A stretch of 46,805 nucleotides of DNA from Methylococcales bacterium (GCA_003584895.1 QVQF01000117.1:1-46805); one strand, 5' to 3'; counted from the stretch's first letter, positions 17,832 through 28,087 are shown. The notes: generated from the sequence alone by a model not told the origin. Numbers and translations are program-made.

Positions 17832-17872
17832 AAATTAAAAAAACGAGGTATAGAACTAGTCTATCCTCGTTT
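17832..17872 (-). terminator. Intrinsic terminator after nqrF
   Basis: On the minus strand, an imperfect stem AACGAGGATAGA / TCTATACCTCGTT (arms at 17860-17871 and 17842-17854) is followed by a run of seven T. The opposite strand also has a T-rich tail, so it may act in both directions. It lies 57 bp downstream of the nqrF stop and upstream of nqrM. Confidence 0.7.
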
Positions 17873-17928
17873 TCTTTTAACAGGGTCCACTGTTAAGTTA
17901 AAACAACCTAACAGAAGCCTTGTAGCCT

Positions 17929-19149
17929 TTAACCGCCAAAGTCATCCAACATGATGTTTTCTGGCTCTACGCCATTTGCAATCAACATGTTAATCACTGA
18001 GGTATTCATGATTGGAGGTCCACACATATAGAACTCACAATCTTCTGGTGCTGGGTGATTTTTAATAAACTCTTCAAACAACACATTATGAATAAAGCCT
18101 TTATAACCATCCCAATTATCATCAGGTAATGGATCAGACAAGGCAACGTGCCATTCAAAGTTATCATTTTCTTTAGCTAGCATATCAAAATCTTCTACAT
18201 AGAACATTTCGCGTTTGCTACGAGCACCATACCAGAAAGTTATTTTACGATTAGACTTCAATCGACGTAACAGATCAAAAATGTGTGAACGCATAGGGGC
18301 CATACCTGCACCACCACCGACAAAAACCATTTCAGCTTCAGTATCTTTAGCATAGAATTCGCCATAAGGTCCTGAGATGATACATTTATCGCCAGGTTTC
18401 AAGTCAAAGATATAAGAAGACATAATGCCAGGCGCTACTGAATCAGGCGCACCAGGAGGGGGCGTCGCGATACGTACGTTTAGCATAATTTCTTTTTCTT
18501 CAGGATAACTGGCCATCGAATAAGCACGCAATGCCGGCTCTTTTACTTCAGAAACATAACGCCATAGATTGAATTTATCCCAATCTTCATGGAAACGTTC
18601 TTCAATCTTGAAATCACTGTACTTAGCAATATGCGGAGGACATTCAATTTGAATATAACCACCAGCTTTATAATTGATTTCTTCGCCGTCAGGCAACAGA
18701 AGTACCAGTTCCTTAATAAAAGTAGCTACGTTATTATTGGACTTAACGGTACATTCCCATTTTTTTACGCCAAAGACTTCATCTTCGACTTCAATACTCA
18801 TGTTATGTTTTACCGAAACTTGGCATGAAAGGCGTTCGCCATGAGCCGCTTCGCGCTTGGTAATATGCGTCAATTCAGTCGGCAGAATTTCACCGCCACC
18901 TGAATGTACAACTACTTTGCACTGGGCACAGGTTCCACCACCGCCACAGGCTGATGATACAAACAAACCATTATCAGCTAAGGCTGTTAATAGTTTTGAG
19001 CCTACCGGCACATGAATTTTCTTTTCATTATTAATCAGGATCTCAACATCGCCTTCCGCGACTAATTTGCTTTTTGCGCCGATAATAACAAATACCAGTG
19101 CAATAACAAAAGCCGTGAAAATAATGATCCCTAAGAGAATTTCCAGCAT
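17929..19149 (-). CDS. nqrF: Na+-translocating NADH:quinone reductase subunit F
   Basis: Electron entry subunit: oxidises NADH via FAD and a [2Fe-2S] centre. The N-terminal membrane anchor (about residues 3-24) is followed by a plant-type ferredoxin domain with the [10 protein letters not shown] cluster motif (about 69-78) and the last ligand in LSCQV (about 110). The ferredoxin-reductase domain has RAYSMASYP (FAD, about 211-219), GPYGEFY (about 263-269) and [13 protein letters not shown] (NADH site, about 280-292), and ends in MLDDFGG. 406 aa, full length. Last of nqrABCDEF, 12 bp after nqrE. Confidence 0.96.
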   Translation of the reverse strand: MLEILLGIIIFTAFVIALVFVIIGAKSKLVAEGDVEILINNEKKIHVPVGSKLLTALADNGLFVSSACGGGGTCAQCKVVVHSGGGEILPTELTHITKREAAHGERLSCQVSVKHNMSIEVEDEVFGVKKWECTVKSNNNVATFIKELVLLLPDGEEINYKAGGYIQIECPPHIAKYSDFKIEERFHEDWDKFNLWRYVSEVKEPALRAYSMASYPEEKEIMLNVRIATPPPGAPDSVAPGIMSSYIFDLKPGDKCIISGPYGEFYAKDTEAEMVFVGGGAGMAPMRSHIFDLLRRLKSNRKITFWYGARSKREMFYVEDFDMLAKENDNFEWHVALSDPLPDDNWDGYKGFIHNVLFEEFIKNHPAPEDCEFYMCGPPIMNTSVINMLIANGVEPENIMLDDFGG

Positions 19150-19161
19150 TACTCTACCTTC

Positions 19162-19770
19162 CTAAAGTTGGATTCCGGAGAAAGCCATGAAGCCAAGAGA
19201 CATCAGACCCGCAGTAATAAATGTAATACCCAAACCTTGCAAACCGGCAGGAATATCACTGTATTTAAGTTTTTCACGTACGCCAGCCATGACGGTAATC
19301 GCCAATGCCCAGCCTAAACCGCTACCTACACCGTAAGTGACACTTTCGCCAAAGTTGTAATCACGTTCAATCATGAATAAACTGCCGCCCAAAATGGCGC
19401 AGTTAACAGTGATTAAAGGTAAAAACACACCCAAAGCGAAGTATAAAGCGGGGAAAAACTTATCCAGAATCATCTCAAGAATCTGTACTAGTGCCGCAAT
19501 CATACCAATACAACTTAATAAGGCTAAGAAGCTTAAATCAACGCCTGTTATACCCATCCAAGAAAGTGCATCTTCTTTTAACAAAGCATGATAAACGACA
19601 TTGTTTGCAGGCACTGTAATCGCCTGAACCACCATGACCGCAATACCTAAGCCCATAGCTGTAGAAATTTTCTTCGATACTGCAATAAATGTACACATGC
19701 CCAAAAAGAAGGACAAGGCCAAGTTTTCAATAAAGACAGCCTTAACAAATAAACTAATATAAGCTTCCAT
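19162..19770 (-). CDS. nqrE: Na+-NQR subunit E
   Basis: Six-helix inner-membrane subunit, one half of the pseudo-symmetric NqrD/NqrE pair that holds a membrane-embedded iron centre through conserved cysteines. Here [12 protein letters not shown] (Cys about residue 26) and TVNCAILGG (Cys about 120) supply the expected ligands. 202 aa is the family length. It overlaps nqrD by one base, so translation is coupled. Confidence 0.95.
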   Translation of the reverse strand: MEAYISLFVKAVFIENLALSFFLGMCTFIAVSKKISTAMGLGIAVMVVQAITVPANNVVYHALLKEDALSWMGITGVDLSFLALLSCIGMIAALVQILEMILDKFFPALYFALGVFLPLITVNCAILGGSLFMIERDYNFGESVTYGVGSGLGWALAITVMAGVREKLKYSDIPAGLQGLGITFITAGLMSLGFMAFSGIQL

Positions 19771-20450
19771 TAGTGATGTCCTCCTTCACCATGAGATATC
19801 GACATAATCTTAAACTCTACCTTTTCAGCTTGAGCAGGTTTCCATTGACGAACCCCCCAAATAATCAAACCGATGATAAAGAAAGCGCTAGGTGGTAATA
19901 ACATCAAACCATTAGGATCGTACCAGCCACCGTCTTTAGTCAATTTAAACACTTCGATACCTAGTAATTTACCAGAACCTAAAGTTTCTCTGAAAAAAGC
20001 CACGATCACTAAGATCAAGCTATAACCTAAACCATTACCGATACCGTCCATGAAGCTTTCTAAAGGCGGATTTTTCATCGCATAACCTTCAGCTCTACCC
20101 ATTACGATACAGTTAGTAATAATCAAACCTACGAATACCGACAATTGTTTGCTGACATCATAAGCAAAAGCTTTTAACAACTGATCAACCACGATTACCA
20201 AAGAGGCAATAATGGTCATTTGTACAATAATCCGAATACTGCTAGGAATATGGTTTCTAATCGCACTAATCGCAGCACTAGAAAAGGCCGTTACTAAGGT
20301 TAAGGCCAAAGCCATAATCAAGGAAGTCGACATTTGTGAAGTGACCGCTAAAGCCGAACAAATACCTAATACTTGTAACGTAATAGGATTGTCATTGACT
20401 AGAGGGGCTGTTAATACTTTTTTTGTTTCATCATTCAATATTGCGCTCAT
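19770..20450 (-). CDS. nqrD: Na+-NQR subunit D
   Basis: Integral membrane partner of NqrE. Conserved cysteines: [10 protein letters not shown] (about residue 31) and [11 protein letters not shown] (about 114), the iron-site ligands. 226 aa is about 15 longer than typical NqrD because of a polar C-terminal tail ending HGEGGHH. The start lies 3 bp beyond the nqrC stop. Confidence 0.95.
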   Translation of the reverse strand: MSAILNDETKKVLTAPLVNDNPITLQVLGICSALAVTSQMSTSLIMALALTLVTAFSSAAISAIRNHIPSSIRIIVQMTIIASLVIVVDQLLKAFAYDVSKQLSVFVGLIITNCIVMGRAEGYAMKNPPLESFMDGIGNGLGYSLILVIVAFFRETLGSGKLLGIEVFKLTKDGGWYDPNGLMLLPPSAFFIIGLIIWGVRQWKPAQAEKVEFKIMSISHGEGGHH

Positions 20451-20453
20451 GAT

Positions 20454-21383
20454 TTAACTCCCTTGAACCGTTCTTACTTTCTTTAAATACGGAGCGAAAC
20501 CTTCGTCACCCATCCAGTATCTGACTAAATTAGTCACACCGGTACTGGTTAAAGTTGCGCCAGCAAGTCCATCAACCTGATATTGAGAACCAGGTCTAGT
20601 CGTATCGACTGCACCTTTAATTAAACTCAAGGCAGGCTCACCGACACTCGCCTCTGAAATTGAACCTTTATCTGCAGAGTGCTGCTCGCTTTCAGCATAG
20701 ACTTTCTTACCTTTCCACAAGGCACGCCAGTTAGGATTAACGACTTCGCCACCTAGACCCGGAGTTTCTTGTTGATCATAAAAGTTGATACTTTGTACGG
20801 TTTGACCATCTGCTTCTAAAGATAAAAAGCCGTATAAGGTAGACCATAAGCCATAACCATGCATAGGCAGAATAATAGACTTAAGCTTGCCACCGTCTTT
20901 TACTAAAAATACTTTGGCATATTTAGCTTTAACACGAATGTGGGCAATATCTTTGTCTTTAGGAATAGCGATACTTTGAGCTGGATCTTTCGCAGCTTTA
21001 CGTTGATCGTATTCATCAGCATTGATATTTTCAACATAAGCGCCAGTTTCTAAATCAACAATCTTCGCTTCAATTTTTTGAGCAAAAGCCGTGTTGATAT
21101 TAGCGCCTTCTTCAAGTAGACCGGCTACATCAAGAATGTTCTTTTTCATGTCCGCTGCTTTGTTATCAATTTGTAACGGTTTTAAAGCAACCGCAGCAAA
21201 TGAAACAAGTACCGCACACACTAAACAAAGTGCCACGGCAATAGCGATGGTTTTTTCTAAACTATCATTGCCTAAAGCCAGTACTTTATCTTTATAAACT
21301 ATAAACTTTCTATAGGATTCATACTCATTGAGCTTTTCACAGAGAGCCGTCATGTGTTTACAATTGATCTTTTTCTCAGTCAT
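20454..21383 (-). CDS. nqrC: Na+-NQR subunit C, with long N-terminal extension
   Basis: Periplasmically facing flavoprotein subunit with covalent FMN. One transmembrane helix at about residues 47-68 precedes the FMN-binding domain; the ApbE-type flavinylation motif DGLAGAT (about 271-277) carries the acceptor Thr, and ETPGLGGEV (about 207-215) is conserved. 309 aa against about 257-270 in the family: the usual N-terminus aligns at about residue 37 (GNDSLEKTIAIAVAL), leaving a 36-40-residue charged cytoplasmic extension with two cysteines (8 and 15). No in-frame ATG or GTG exists at the usual position, so the extension seems real. Overlaps nqrB by 4 bp. Confidence 0.93.
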   Translation of the reverse strand: MTEKKINCKHMTALCEKLNEYESYRKFIVYKDKVLALGNDSLEKTIAIAVALCLVCAVLVSFAAVALKPLQIDNKAADMKKNILDVAGLLEEGANINTAFAQKIEAKIVDLETGAYVENINADEYDQRKAAKDPAQSIAIPKDKDIAHIRVKAKYAKVFLVKDGGKLKSIILPMHGYGLWSTLYGFLSLEADGQTVQSINFYDQQETPGLGGEVVNPNWRALWKGKKVYAESEQHSADKGSISEASVGEPALSLIKGAVDTTRPGSQYQVDGLAGATLTSTGVTNLVRYWMGDEGFAPYLKKVRTVQGS

Positions 21384-22578
21384 GACCGTTTCATCCTTCT
21401 TCTGATATTAGCTTGAATGACGAAGTAATCGATCGTCGGTGCAAACATATTTGAAAACAGAATAGCCAGCATTATGCCTTCTGGAAATGCAGGGTTAACT
21501 ACGCGGATTAACACAGTCATACCACCAATTAAGGCACCGAATATCCAACGTCCGGTATTGGTCATAGAACCACTGACTGGGTCAGTTGCCATGTAAACCA
21601 TACCAAAAGCAAAACCACCAGCGGTTAAATGCCAGTACCAAGGAAACGCAAACATGGGATTCGTATCACTACCAATCACATTAAATAACACAGAAATAGC
21701 GACCATACCTGCGAACACTCCACCCATAATGCGGTAAGAGGCCACTTTGGTATACAACAAGAAGGCTGCACCAATTAAGATTGCTAAAGTAGAAGTTTCA
21801 CCTAAACAGCCAGGCTCAAAACCAAAGAAAGATTGCATCCAGCTATAGTTAGCGGCATAAACTGCATCTAAACCACCATTCGCTGCAATACCTAATGGAG
21901 TCGCGCGAGTAAAACCATCAACAGCAACCCAAACCGCATCACCCGTCATTGAAGCAGGATAAGCAAAATATAAGAATGCTCTACCTGTTAAGGCAGGATT
22001 CAAAAAGTTTTTACCCGTACCACCAAAGACTTCTTTACCAATAACGATACCAAAAGAGATACCTAAAGCAACCTGCCACAAGGGGATATCAGGAGGCATA
22101 ATCAAGGTATACAGCATAGAAGAAACCAAAAAGCCTTCATTGACTTCATGACCACGTACGGTTGCAAATAAAACTTCCCAAATACCACCGACCGCTAGGG
22201 TCACTATATAAATAGGTAAGAAATATAAAGCGCCATGCACGATATTTGAAAATGGATTTAAAGTGCTATAACCAAACAGCGTCATAGGGATACTACGCCA
22301 GTTCGCTATCTTCTCTAAGCCCATGGCTTCCATGGCTAAGTTCGCTTGATAACCCGTGTTATACATGGCCATCAATACGCAAAAGAACGTTGCAATAACC
22401 ACAAAGGTCATCGTACGCTTTAGATCATTACCATCACGTACATGTGTAGTACCACGTGTTACGTCAGCTGGGGTATAAATAAAAGTATCGACCATTTCAT
22501 ACAGGCCGTAATACTTTTCAAGTCGTCCGCCTTTTGTAAAGTGCGGCTCTACTTTGTCTAAAATTTTTCTAGCCGACA

Positions 22579-22579
<1 letters not shown>
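21380..22579 (-). CDS. nqrB: Na+-NQR subunit B
   Basis: Large membrane subunit carrying covalent FMN, riboflavin and the Na+ translocation path; ubiquinone also reduces here. 399 aa (Vibrio about 415) with about ten transmembrane helices. The FMN attachment region reads VDGFTRATPLG (about residues 193-203), keeping the Asp-Gly and acceptor Ala-Thr but with Arg in place of the usual Gly. Conserved loop GTGKNFLNPALTGRAFLYFAYP precedes it in two parts (about 161-182). GAGAAGGAAGGA upstream of ATG 22579 is a strong ribosome site inside the nqrA 3' end (1-bp overlap). Confidence 0.95.
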
Positions 22580-23937
<1,358 letters not shown>

Positions 23938-24024
23938 CTACTCTCCAAAACAAGTGGTAGCGGAACCGTCCCCTTTTTTCAACCTTAACTAAATAAGAGG
24001 CGCATTAAGACGTTTAAGATCGGC

Positions 24025-24053
24025 ATTACACCATAAAAACAAGATTTTCTCAA
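24025..24053 (-). promoter_or_regulatory. Sigma70-type promoter of the nqr operon
   Basis: On the minus strand, TTGAGA (24048-24053) and TGTAAT (24025-24030) are separated by exactly 17 bp, each one base off consensus. The predicted transcript start lies about 90 nt ahead of nqrA. Confidence 0.6.
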
Positions 24054-24166
24054 TTTTGTCGCACTATAAATGATAGATATTCTTCTTGGCTGCAAGCGTA
24101 TCGATACTCAATCGCTGCGACTTAGAATGATTATAAAAAATTAATGAAAATCTGTTTTTAACCAAG

Positions 24167-24263
24167 CGGGACGGGGTTTGAAATCCTGTCATTAACGTTT
24201 AACTTTTCGAAAGCTTTTGAAGCATCCAAACGTTTCGATCGGGGTTGCAAACCCCCGACAGGC
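24167..24263. repeat. Inverted pair of a second palindromic repeat type
   Basis: GGGGTTTGAAATCCTGTC (24173-24190) is partly repeated in inverted orientation at about 24239-24262 (a GGGGTTGCAAACCCC palindrome followed by CGACAGG). The shorter arms AACGTTT (24194-24200) and AAACGTT (24228-24234) nest inside. It could fold as a large imperfect cruciform. No coding content. Confidence 0.45.
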
Positions 24264-24312
24264 ATCGGAAGGACTTATTGCTCATAGCGACATAAACTCA
24301 TAACAAGCTTTA

Positions 24313-24341
24313 TTGACTTTGTAGATGGTAATGATTATCAT
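24313..24341 (+). promoter_or_regulatory. Sigma70-type promoter of the 24381 gene
   Basis: TTGACT (24313-24318), 17-bp spacer, TATCAT (24336-24341). The predicted start of transcription is near 24348, giving a leader of about 33 nt before ATG 24381. Confidence 0.6.
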
Positions 24342-24345
24342 TTGC
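24327..24345 (+). promoter_or_regulatory. Fur-box-like operator over the -10 element
   Basis: GGTAATGATTATCATTTGC contains the palindrome AATGATTATCATT and matches about 16 of the 19 positions of the Fur consensus if the central A/T is ignored. It covers the spacer end and the whole -10 hexamer of the promoter, the expected geometry for iron-dependent repression. Confidence 0.65.
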
Positions 24346-24380
24346 ACCAATGAACTATTACTACATTGAAGAACATTATT

Positions 24381-25205
24381 ATGACGAACTACTTACCTAA
24401 ATCTTTAACCCTCGCCCTGTGCGCTTTCATTACTGTAGGCTTCTCTACTTCCGCACTAGCGGGCATCGATCCTTTTGAGTTTCAGGTTTATGGCTACGAC
24501 ACCGTTGGTAAAGGCACATTAGATCCCGAATTACTGTCTAGTTATATCGTTGCAGGTCACAAAGCAGGTGACGGCGGCTCCTCGCCCACCTACGCTAGCC
24601 AAGGCATGATGCGCTATGCCCTTGAATTTGAATACGGACTGACCGATAAAATTGATTTTGCCTATTACCTCAACCTTGCCCGTCCTGATGGGCAGGATCT
24701 GCAATATGCGGGCTCTAAATTTCGTTTTCGCGGTCGCTTTGCTGAAGCAGGACAATTGCCTATTGATTTAGGCTGGTATAGCGAAATGGAATGGTGGAGT
24801 TCGGCTTTTAATGATGATCAACTAGAAGCCGAATTTATGACCACACTACAAAAGAATTTCGACAAGTGGACGATCATCGTTAATGCCCCGTCTATTGAAA
24901 AAGTTATTGTAGGTGCTAATCGCAATGCGGTATTTGAAATTGGCTGGCGTAGTGAAGTGAGCTATCAAATAGCCGATAGAACCCGTATTGGACTACAAGT
25001 GTATGGCTCGCCCGGCAAAGTTAATGATGTAACACCGGTTGGTCTGCAGCAACAATATGTAGTCCCTACCCTGCACACCGCATTATTTAACAAAGTACGC
25101 ACGTCTATAGGTTTAGGTTTTGGCTTAACGCCAGGCTCAGATTTGTTTTTCTTAAAGGCTAACTTTCACTTTGGTGGCGACCTAGATGAAAAGATTTATG
25201 ACTAA
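24381..25205 (+). CDS. Outer-membrane-type beta-barrel protein, probably Fur-regulated
   Basis: 274 aa from ATG 24381; an in-frame TTG at 24366 is possible but weaker. The signal peptide (about residues 1-27, ending SALA) predicts export. The mature protein is a run of amphipathic strands with alternating aromatic residues (FEFQVYGYDTV, MRYALEFEYGL, IDFAYYLNLA, IDLGWYSEMEWW, FFLKANFHFGG), typical of an outer-membrane barrel. No TonB box or plug domain is seen, so it is not a classical siderophore receptor. The C-terminus ends IYD, not the usual aromatic residue. The upstream Fur-like site suggests expression under iron limitation; the substrate is unknown. Confidence 0.72.
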   Translation: MTNYLPKSLTLALCAFITVGFSTSALAGIDPFEFQVYGYDTVGKGTLDPELLSSYIVAGHKAGDGGSSPTYASQGMMRYALEFEYGLTDKIDFAYYLNLARPDGQDLQYAGSKFRFRGRFAEAGQLPIDLGWYSEMEWWSSAFNDDQLEAEFMTTLQKNFDKWTIIVNAPSIEKVIVGANRNAVFEIGWRSEVSYQIADRTRIGLQVYGSPGKVNDVTPVGLQQQYVVPTLHTALFNKVRTSIGLGFGLTPGSDLFFLKANFHFGGDLDEKIYD

Positions 25206-25236
25206 TAGCGAAAAATCTAGCTAAACCCGCCGCTCT

Positions 25237-25289
25237 TACCCCCCATATAGAGCTTTAACTTTGCAAGATAAAGCTCTATATGGGGGGTA
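25237..25289. repeat. Perfect 21-bp-arm inverted repeat
   Basis: Arms 25237-25257 and 25269-25289 are exact reverse complements (outer TACCCCCCATATAGAGC, continuing TTTA) around an 11-nt loop. The right arm core recurs with two changes at 25402-25420 (AGCTCTATATGAGGGCTAA). It could end the transcript of the preceding gene, although there is no T-run; otherwise a mobile palindromic repeat. Confidence 0.85.
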
Positions 25290-25552
25290 ACCGAGCTATC
25301 GTTTGTAACATGAAAACTCTCTTATGGGGCAGATACAAGTGTATATGCCCCCATATCGTCAATTTTTACCCCCGCATGGCCTCTTTCGTTAGATAGTTGA
25401 GAGCTCTATATGAGGGCTAACTGCCCTTTATCTTTACAAGTTAAGCCTGTCATTGCCCCCTAACTAAAGCATCATTAATGGAATGATTTTCGATACTTTG
25501 CCATGACGCGACCAAGCTCTTATGATTATCTTTCGATATTTACAAGCGTGTC

Positions 25553-25580
25553 TTGACATCAGGCGACAAAGATTTATAGT
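25553..25580 (+). promoter_or_regulatory. Strong sigma70 promoter of the fibronectin III gene
   Basis: A perfect TTGACA (25553-25558), 16-bp spacer, TATAGT (25575-25580). Predicted leader of about 50 nt before ATG 25640. Confidence 0.65.
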
Positions 25581-25639
25581 TAAGCTAACACCAAAAGAGA
25601 GCCGTAAGTATAATTACTAATCATTATGAGGATATCGCC

Positions 25640-26284
25640 ATGCAAGCCAAACTTATTATTAGCTTCGAACACCTAAGTGAATCTGATTTTCTAGTTAAAG
25701 CCGAAACCATTGTTGCCGCATTGACCGGCAATAGTCATTATGTCCTGCCTTGGCCACCCCAAGCACCGACCTTAGCCGACCTAACGCAAGCACTGAACAC
25801 TTACAAAAACGATTATCTTGCCAGTATTAGCCGCGACACGCTAAAAATAGCACAGCGCATCAGCTCTAGGCAAAATTTAACTGACTTACTCAAACGACTA
25901 CCCTCTTATTTAGAATTTATTGCTCAAGGCAATACCAGCATACTCGCAACCACCGGTTACGATCTACGCAAAGACTCTGTGCACAATACAGGCAATGAAA
26001 TTCTAGCAGCTCCTAGCGATTTCAAAGTGAGCCATGGCATTAAAAAAGGTACGCTAAATATACATATTGCTCTACTGCCTGATGCCGGCAGTTATGAAGT
26101 GCAAATCACACAAGGCGATCCCAACGTTGAAGCTAATTGGCAACATGCCACGTCCTCTTTAACCAGCTCTCAAATTCTACTAGAAGAACTCATTCCCGCC
26201 CAAACTTACTGGATACGCATACGTGGCATAGGTCGCAATGGCTCAGGAGCTTGGGCAGAGCCTATTTGTATCATCGTGGTTTAA
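25640..26284 (+). CDS. Fibronectin type III domain protein
   Basis: 214 aa. GAGGAT upstream of ATG 25640 gives a good ribosome site. No signal peptide or membrane segment. The N-terminal half (about 1-110) is helical and unclassified (LADLTQALNTYKNDYLASIS resembles a coiled or helical repeat). Residues of about 119-214 form one fibronectin III domain: APSDFKVSHG (strand A), GSYEVQIT, WQHATSSLTSSQILLEELIPAQTYWIRIRG split over strands, then GSGAWAEPICIIVV (strand G). Proteins of this build occur in several environmental gammaproteobacteria; function unknown. Confidence 0.75.
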   Translation: MQAKLIISFEHLSESDFLVKAETIVAALTGNSHYVLPWPPQAPTLADLTQALNTYKNDYLASISRDTLKIAQRISSRQNLTDLLKRLPSYLEFIAQGNTSILATTGYDLRKDSVHNTGNEILAAPSDFKVSHGIKKGTLNIHIALLPDAGSYEVQITQGDPNVEANWQHATSSLTSSQILLEELIPAQTYWIRIRGIGRNGSGAWAEPICIIVV

Positions 26285-26306
26285 AAAAACATTGATATTA
26301 AGCCCT

Positions 26307-26338
26307 TACGTCAGGTTACGCTACGCTAACCCGACGTA
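26307..26338. repeat. REP-like hairpin
   Basis: TACGTCAGGTTA (26307-26318) and TAACCCGACGTA (26327-26338) pair with one mismatch over 12 bp, loop 8 nt. Member of the GGGTTA/TAACCC family. Confidence 0.75.
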
Positions 26339-26356
26339 TGAAATTAAAAAATTATT

Positions 26357-26572
26357 ATGAATACCAGTCACAGTTTAATGTTGATAGGTGCTTTTATCTT
26401 GGCATTGGGGCTGATTCTAGCTTATGCACCTAGCTTGCTAAGCTGGTTTGGCAAGCTGCCCGGTGATATACGCATCGAAAACACACACAGCTTTATATTT
26501 ATCCCTATCAGCTCAATGATAATAGTCAGTTTATTGGTAACATGTTTGCTTAATTTATTCTTTCGCAAATAA
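26357..26572 (+). CDS. DUF2905 family small membrane protein
   Basis: 71 aa matching the DUF2905 pattern: helix 1 (about residues 6-30), conserved loop GKLPGDIRIE (about 34-43), then helix 2 ending with LLNLFFRK (about 47-71). These short two-helix inner-membrane proteins are widespread but have no known role. It lies 11 bp before the next gene, so co-transcription is likely. Confidence 0.85.
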   Translation: MNTSHSLMLIGAFILALGLILAYAPSLLSWFGKLPGDIRIENTHSFIFIPISSMIIVSLLVTCLLNLFFRK

Positions 26573-26583
26573 GCACCTTACGT

Positions 26584-27066
26584 ATGAGCCTACTAGTCTT
26601 ACAAATCACGATCAAACAATGGGATAAAAGCCAATGCAGTGATGCTCATGAGCAACTACGTAATGCTGCACCCACGCAACATGCCATTATTTTTCCACCA
26701 GCTTTTTATGTGTTTGATCAGCTCTGTATCATCGATCAGCATGGCGGCCATCTACAAGCCGATAGAATCAACTACTCAAAGCAAGAAAATATTATCTATT
26801 TTGATCGCTATCTCATCAATTTAGAAACACAACAACTTGCTTATCATGATCCTAATACAGATCAGCCAGCAAAAATCATAGGCTCCCTTAATAATGAATG
26901 GCTACAAAGCCACTATCAGTGCCGCTACAGCGTCTATGAATCCGACTTGTTTTATTGGCTGTATGAAGACGTCACTTTAAATGCACTTTATAGTACAAAC
27001 GACCTAGATGATCAGGTATTTTTAACTACGAAGCCAGCCGTGATTCATAAGCATGAGCCAGATTAA
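26584..27066 (+). CDS. Uncharacterised soluble protein
   Basis: 160 aa, not recognised. No signal peptide or transmembrane helix. Rich in aromatic and acidic residues (IIYFDRYLINLE, YSVYESDLFYWLYEDVTLNALY), with beta-strand-like alternation and a His-containing tail. It follows the DUF2905 gene by 11 bp. Codon use resembles its neighbours, which supports a real gene, but function cannot be stated. Confidence 0.6.
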   Translation: MSLLVLQITIKQWDKSQCSDAHEQLRNAAPTQHAIIFPPAFYVFDQLCIIDQHGGHLQADRINYSKQENIIYFDRYLINLETQQLAYHDPNTDQPAKIIGSLNNEWLQSHYQCRYSVYESDLFYWLYEDVTLNALYSTNDLDDQVFLTTKPAVIHKHEPD

Positions 27067-27417
27067 TAAGATCTTTACCTATCGATTAGGCAATCATTGC
27101 GCAATTCTTTAGTAATTTAATCAACTTTTAATCAATAACCTACTAAGTGTGCTGTTGTTATTGCGCAAAGCAGTCAATATTAAGTTTTTTTAAGACCAAG
27201 ACAAAAGCCAGTCATGACCATGTATCGACTAGAAAGCTTAGTCTTTAGATGGCTTGTTGCAAACTAACCACCAGCAATTCTGATACCAGAAAACTAACAA
27301 GACTATTAAAAAATAGACTTGAATCAAGACCTCAAGCAGAGCACTATTTGACCACTTGTTGCTTCATGCTGCAGTCCAAGCCCTTACTTCAATTGTACTT
27401 ACTTGTAGGTGACTCTT
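27067..27417. other. Intergenic stretch without clear features
   Basis: AT-rich, with frequent short poly-A/T and no convincing gene, tRNA or terminator. A 61-codon frame at 27249-27434 overlaps the next gene's start in another frame, has no ribosome site and no family resemblance. Confidence 0.5.
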
Positions 27418-27642
27418 ATGCAAAACCCAGATGACGAACTACCCCCCACCAACCCCATTAAAGCAGCCGCTATGGTTTTAGGTGGACTAGGACTTTTATT
27501 TTCCATTTTCACCTTATTACCTATGCTCTTTACGTTAATGTCTGATGGTGATTTTCGAGCACCGGCAGAGATACATCCAACGGATACGGCAGCAAAAAAA
27601 CTAAGCCAAAGCAACTATCAGAGTAATGGCTATAACAAATAA
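27418..27642 (+). CDS. Small single-pass membrane protein
   Basis: 74 aa from ATG 27418 with AGGTGA 5 nt upstream; the in-frame GTG at 27409 is inside that ribosome site. A polar N-terminus (QNPDDELPPTNP) is followed by one long hydrophobic segment (about residues 14-40, AAAMVLGGLGLLFSIFTLLP) and a polar tail, so an N-in or N-out single-pass inner-membrane protein. Not recognised. Confidence 0.55.
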   Translation: MQNPDDELPPTNPIKAAAMVLGGLGLLFSIFTLLPMLFTLMSDGDFRAPAEIHPTDTAAKKLSQSNYQSNGYNK

Positions 27643-27700
27643 GTAAACCACTCGCTAGTAACAAACCTAGACCTAGCACACTCATAACCCAGGCATCATT

Positions 27701-28078
27701 ATGAAATTGAATTTCTTTAGTTTTTTTATCTTACTCTTAGTATCCAGCAACTCATGGGCTTACGGCAGTAGCAGTAGTTCAAAAGCCTGCGCCAAACCAG
27801 AGTTTAGCCAATTTATACCTGCAGAAAATTCAAGCATTGCCGCAGGCTCTTCTTTTTCTTTTTTCGCCTCGGCAAATACCTATCCAACTACTATTAAAGT
27901 CACTGTAAAAGGCTTGCCTGTTGAATTAAGCATTACGCCTAAAGACGCCGTCGGCTTTCTAGTAAAAGGTACGCTACCTAAATCATTACATGATGATTTT
28001 GCCAGAATAAGCATTAACGCTGAAGCTCAAAAGAACTGTAAAGGTGATGGCGGCTGGTTGGTTAACATTACTAAGTAG
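27701..28078 (+). CDS. Exported protein with Ig-like mature domain
   Basis: 125 aa. Clear signal peptide (MKLNFFSFFILLLVSSNSWA, cleavage near residue 20), a serine-rich linker (YGSSSSSKA), then about 95 residues of beta-rich sequence (SFSFFASANTYPTTIKVTVKGLPVELSIT, split over strands) with cysteines at about 29 and 114 that could form a disulphide. The spacing is compatible with a small Ig-like/CopC-like domain, but no metal-binding His/Met cluster is present. Function unknown. A 12-bp-arm hairpin follows. Confidence 0.6.
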   Translation: MKLNFFSFFILLLVSSNSWAYGSSSSSKACAKPEFSQFIPAENSSIAAGSSFSFFASANTYPTTIKVTVKGLPVELSITPKDAVGFLVKGTLPKSLHDDFARISINAEAQKNCKGDGGWLVNITK

Positions 28079-28087
28079 CTTGATAGT

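Larger units (their letters stand above)
25206..25639. other. Palindrome-rich intergenic stretch
   Basis: No gene seen. It contains the long inverted repeat 25237-25289, a GGGGCA/TGCCCC hairpin (25326-25351), a near copy of the repeat arm (25402-25420) and, at the right end, the promoter of the fibronectin III gene. Confidence 0.6.

Noticed and set aside
25206-25440. CRISPR-like array
   Set aside because: Repeats are palindromic, partly inverted and unevenly spaced, with no regular spacers and no cas genes.
25609-25628. Second Fur-box-like site before the fibronectin III gene
   Set aside because: Only the right half (AATCATTAT) matches; roughly 12 of 19 positions, too weak in AT-rich DNA.
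27249-27434. 61-codon frame in the gap before 27418
   Set aside because: No ribosome site, no family resemblance, and it overlaps a better-supported start in another frame.
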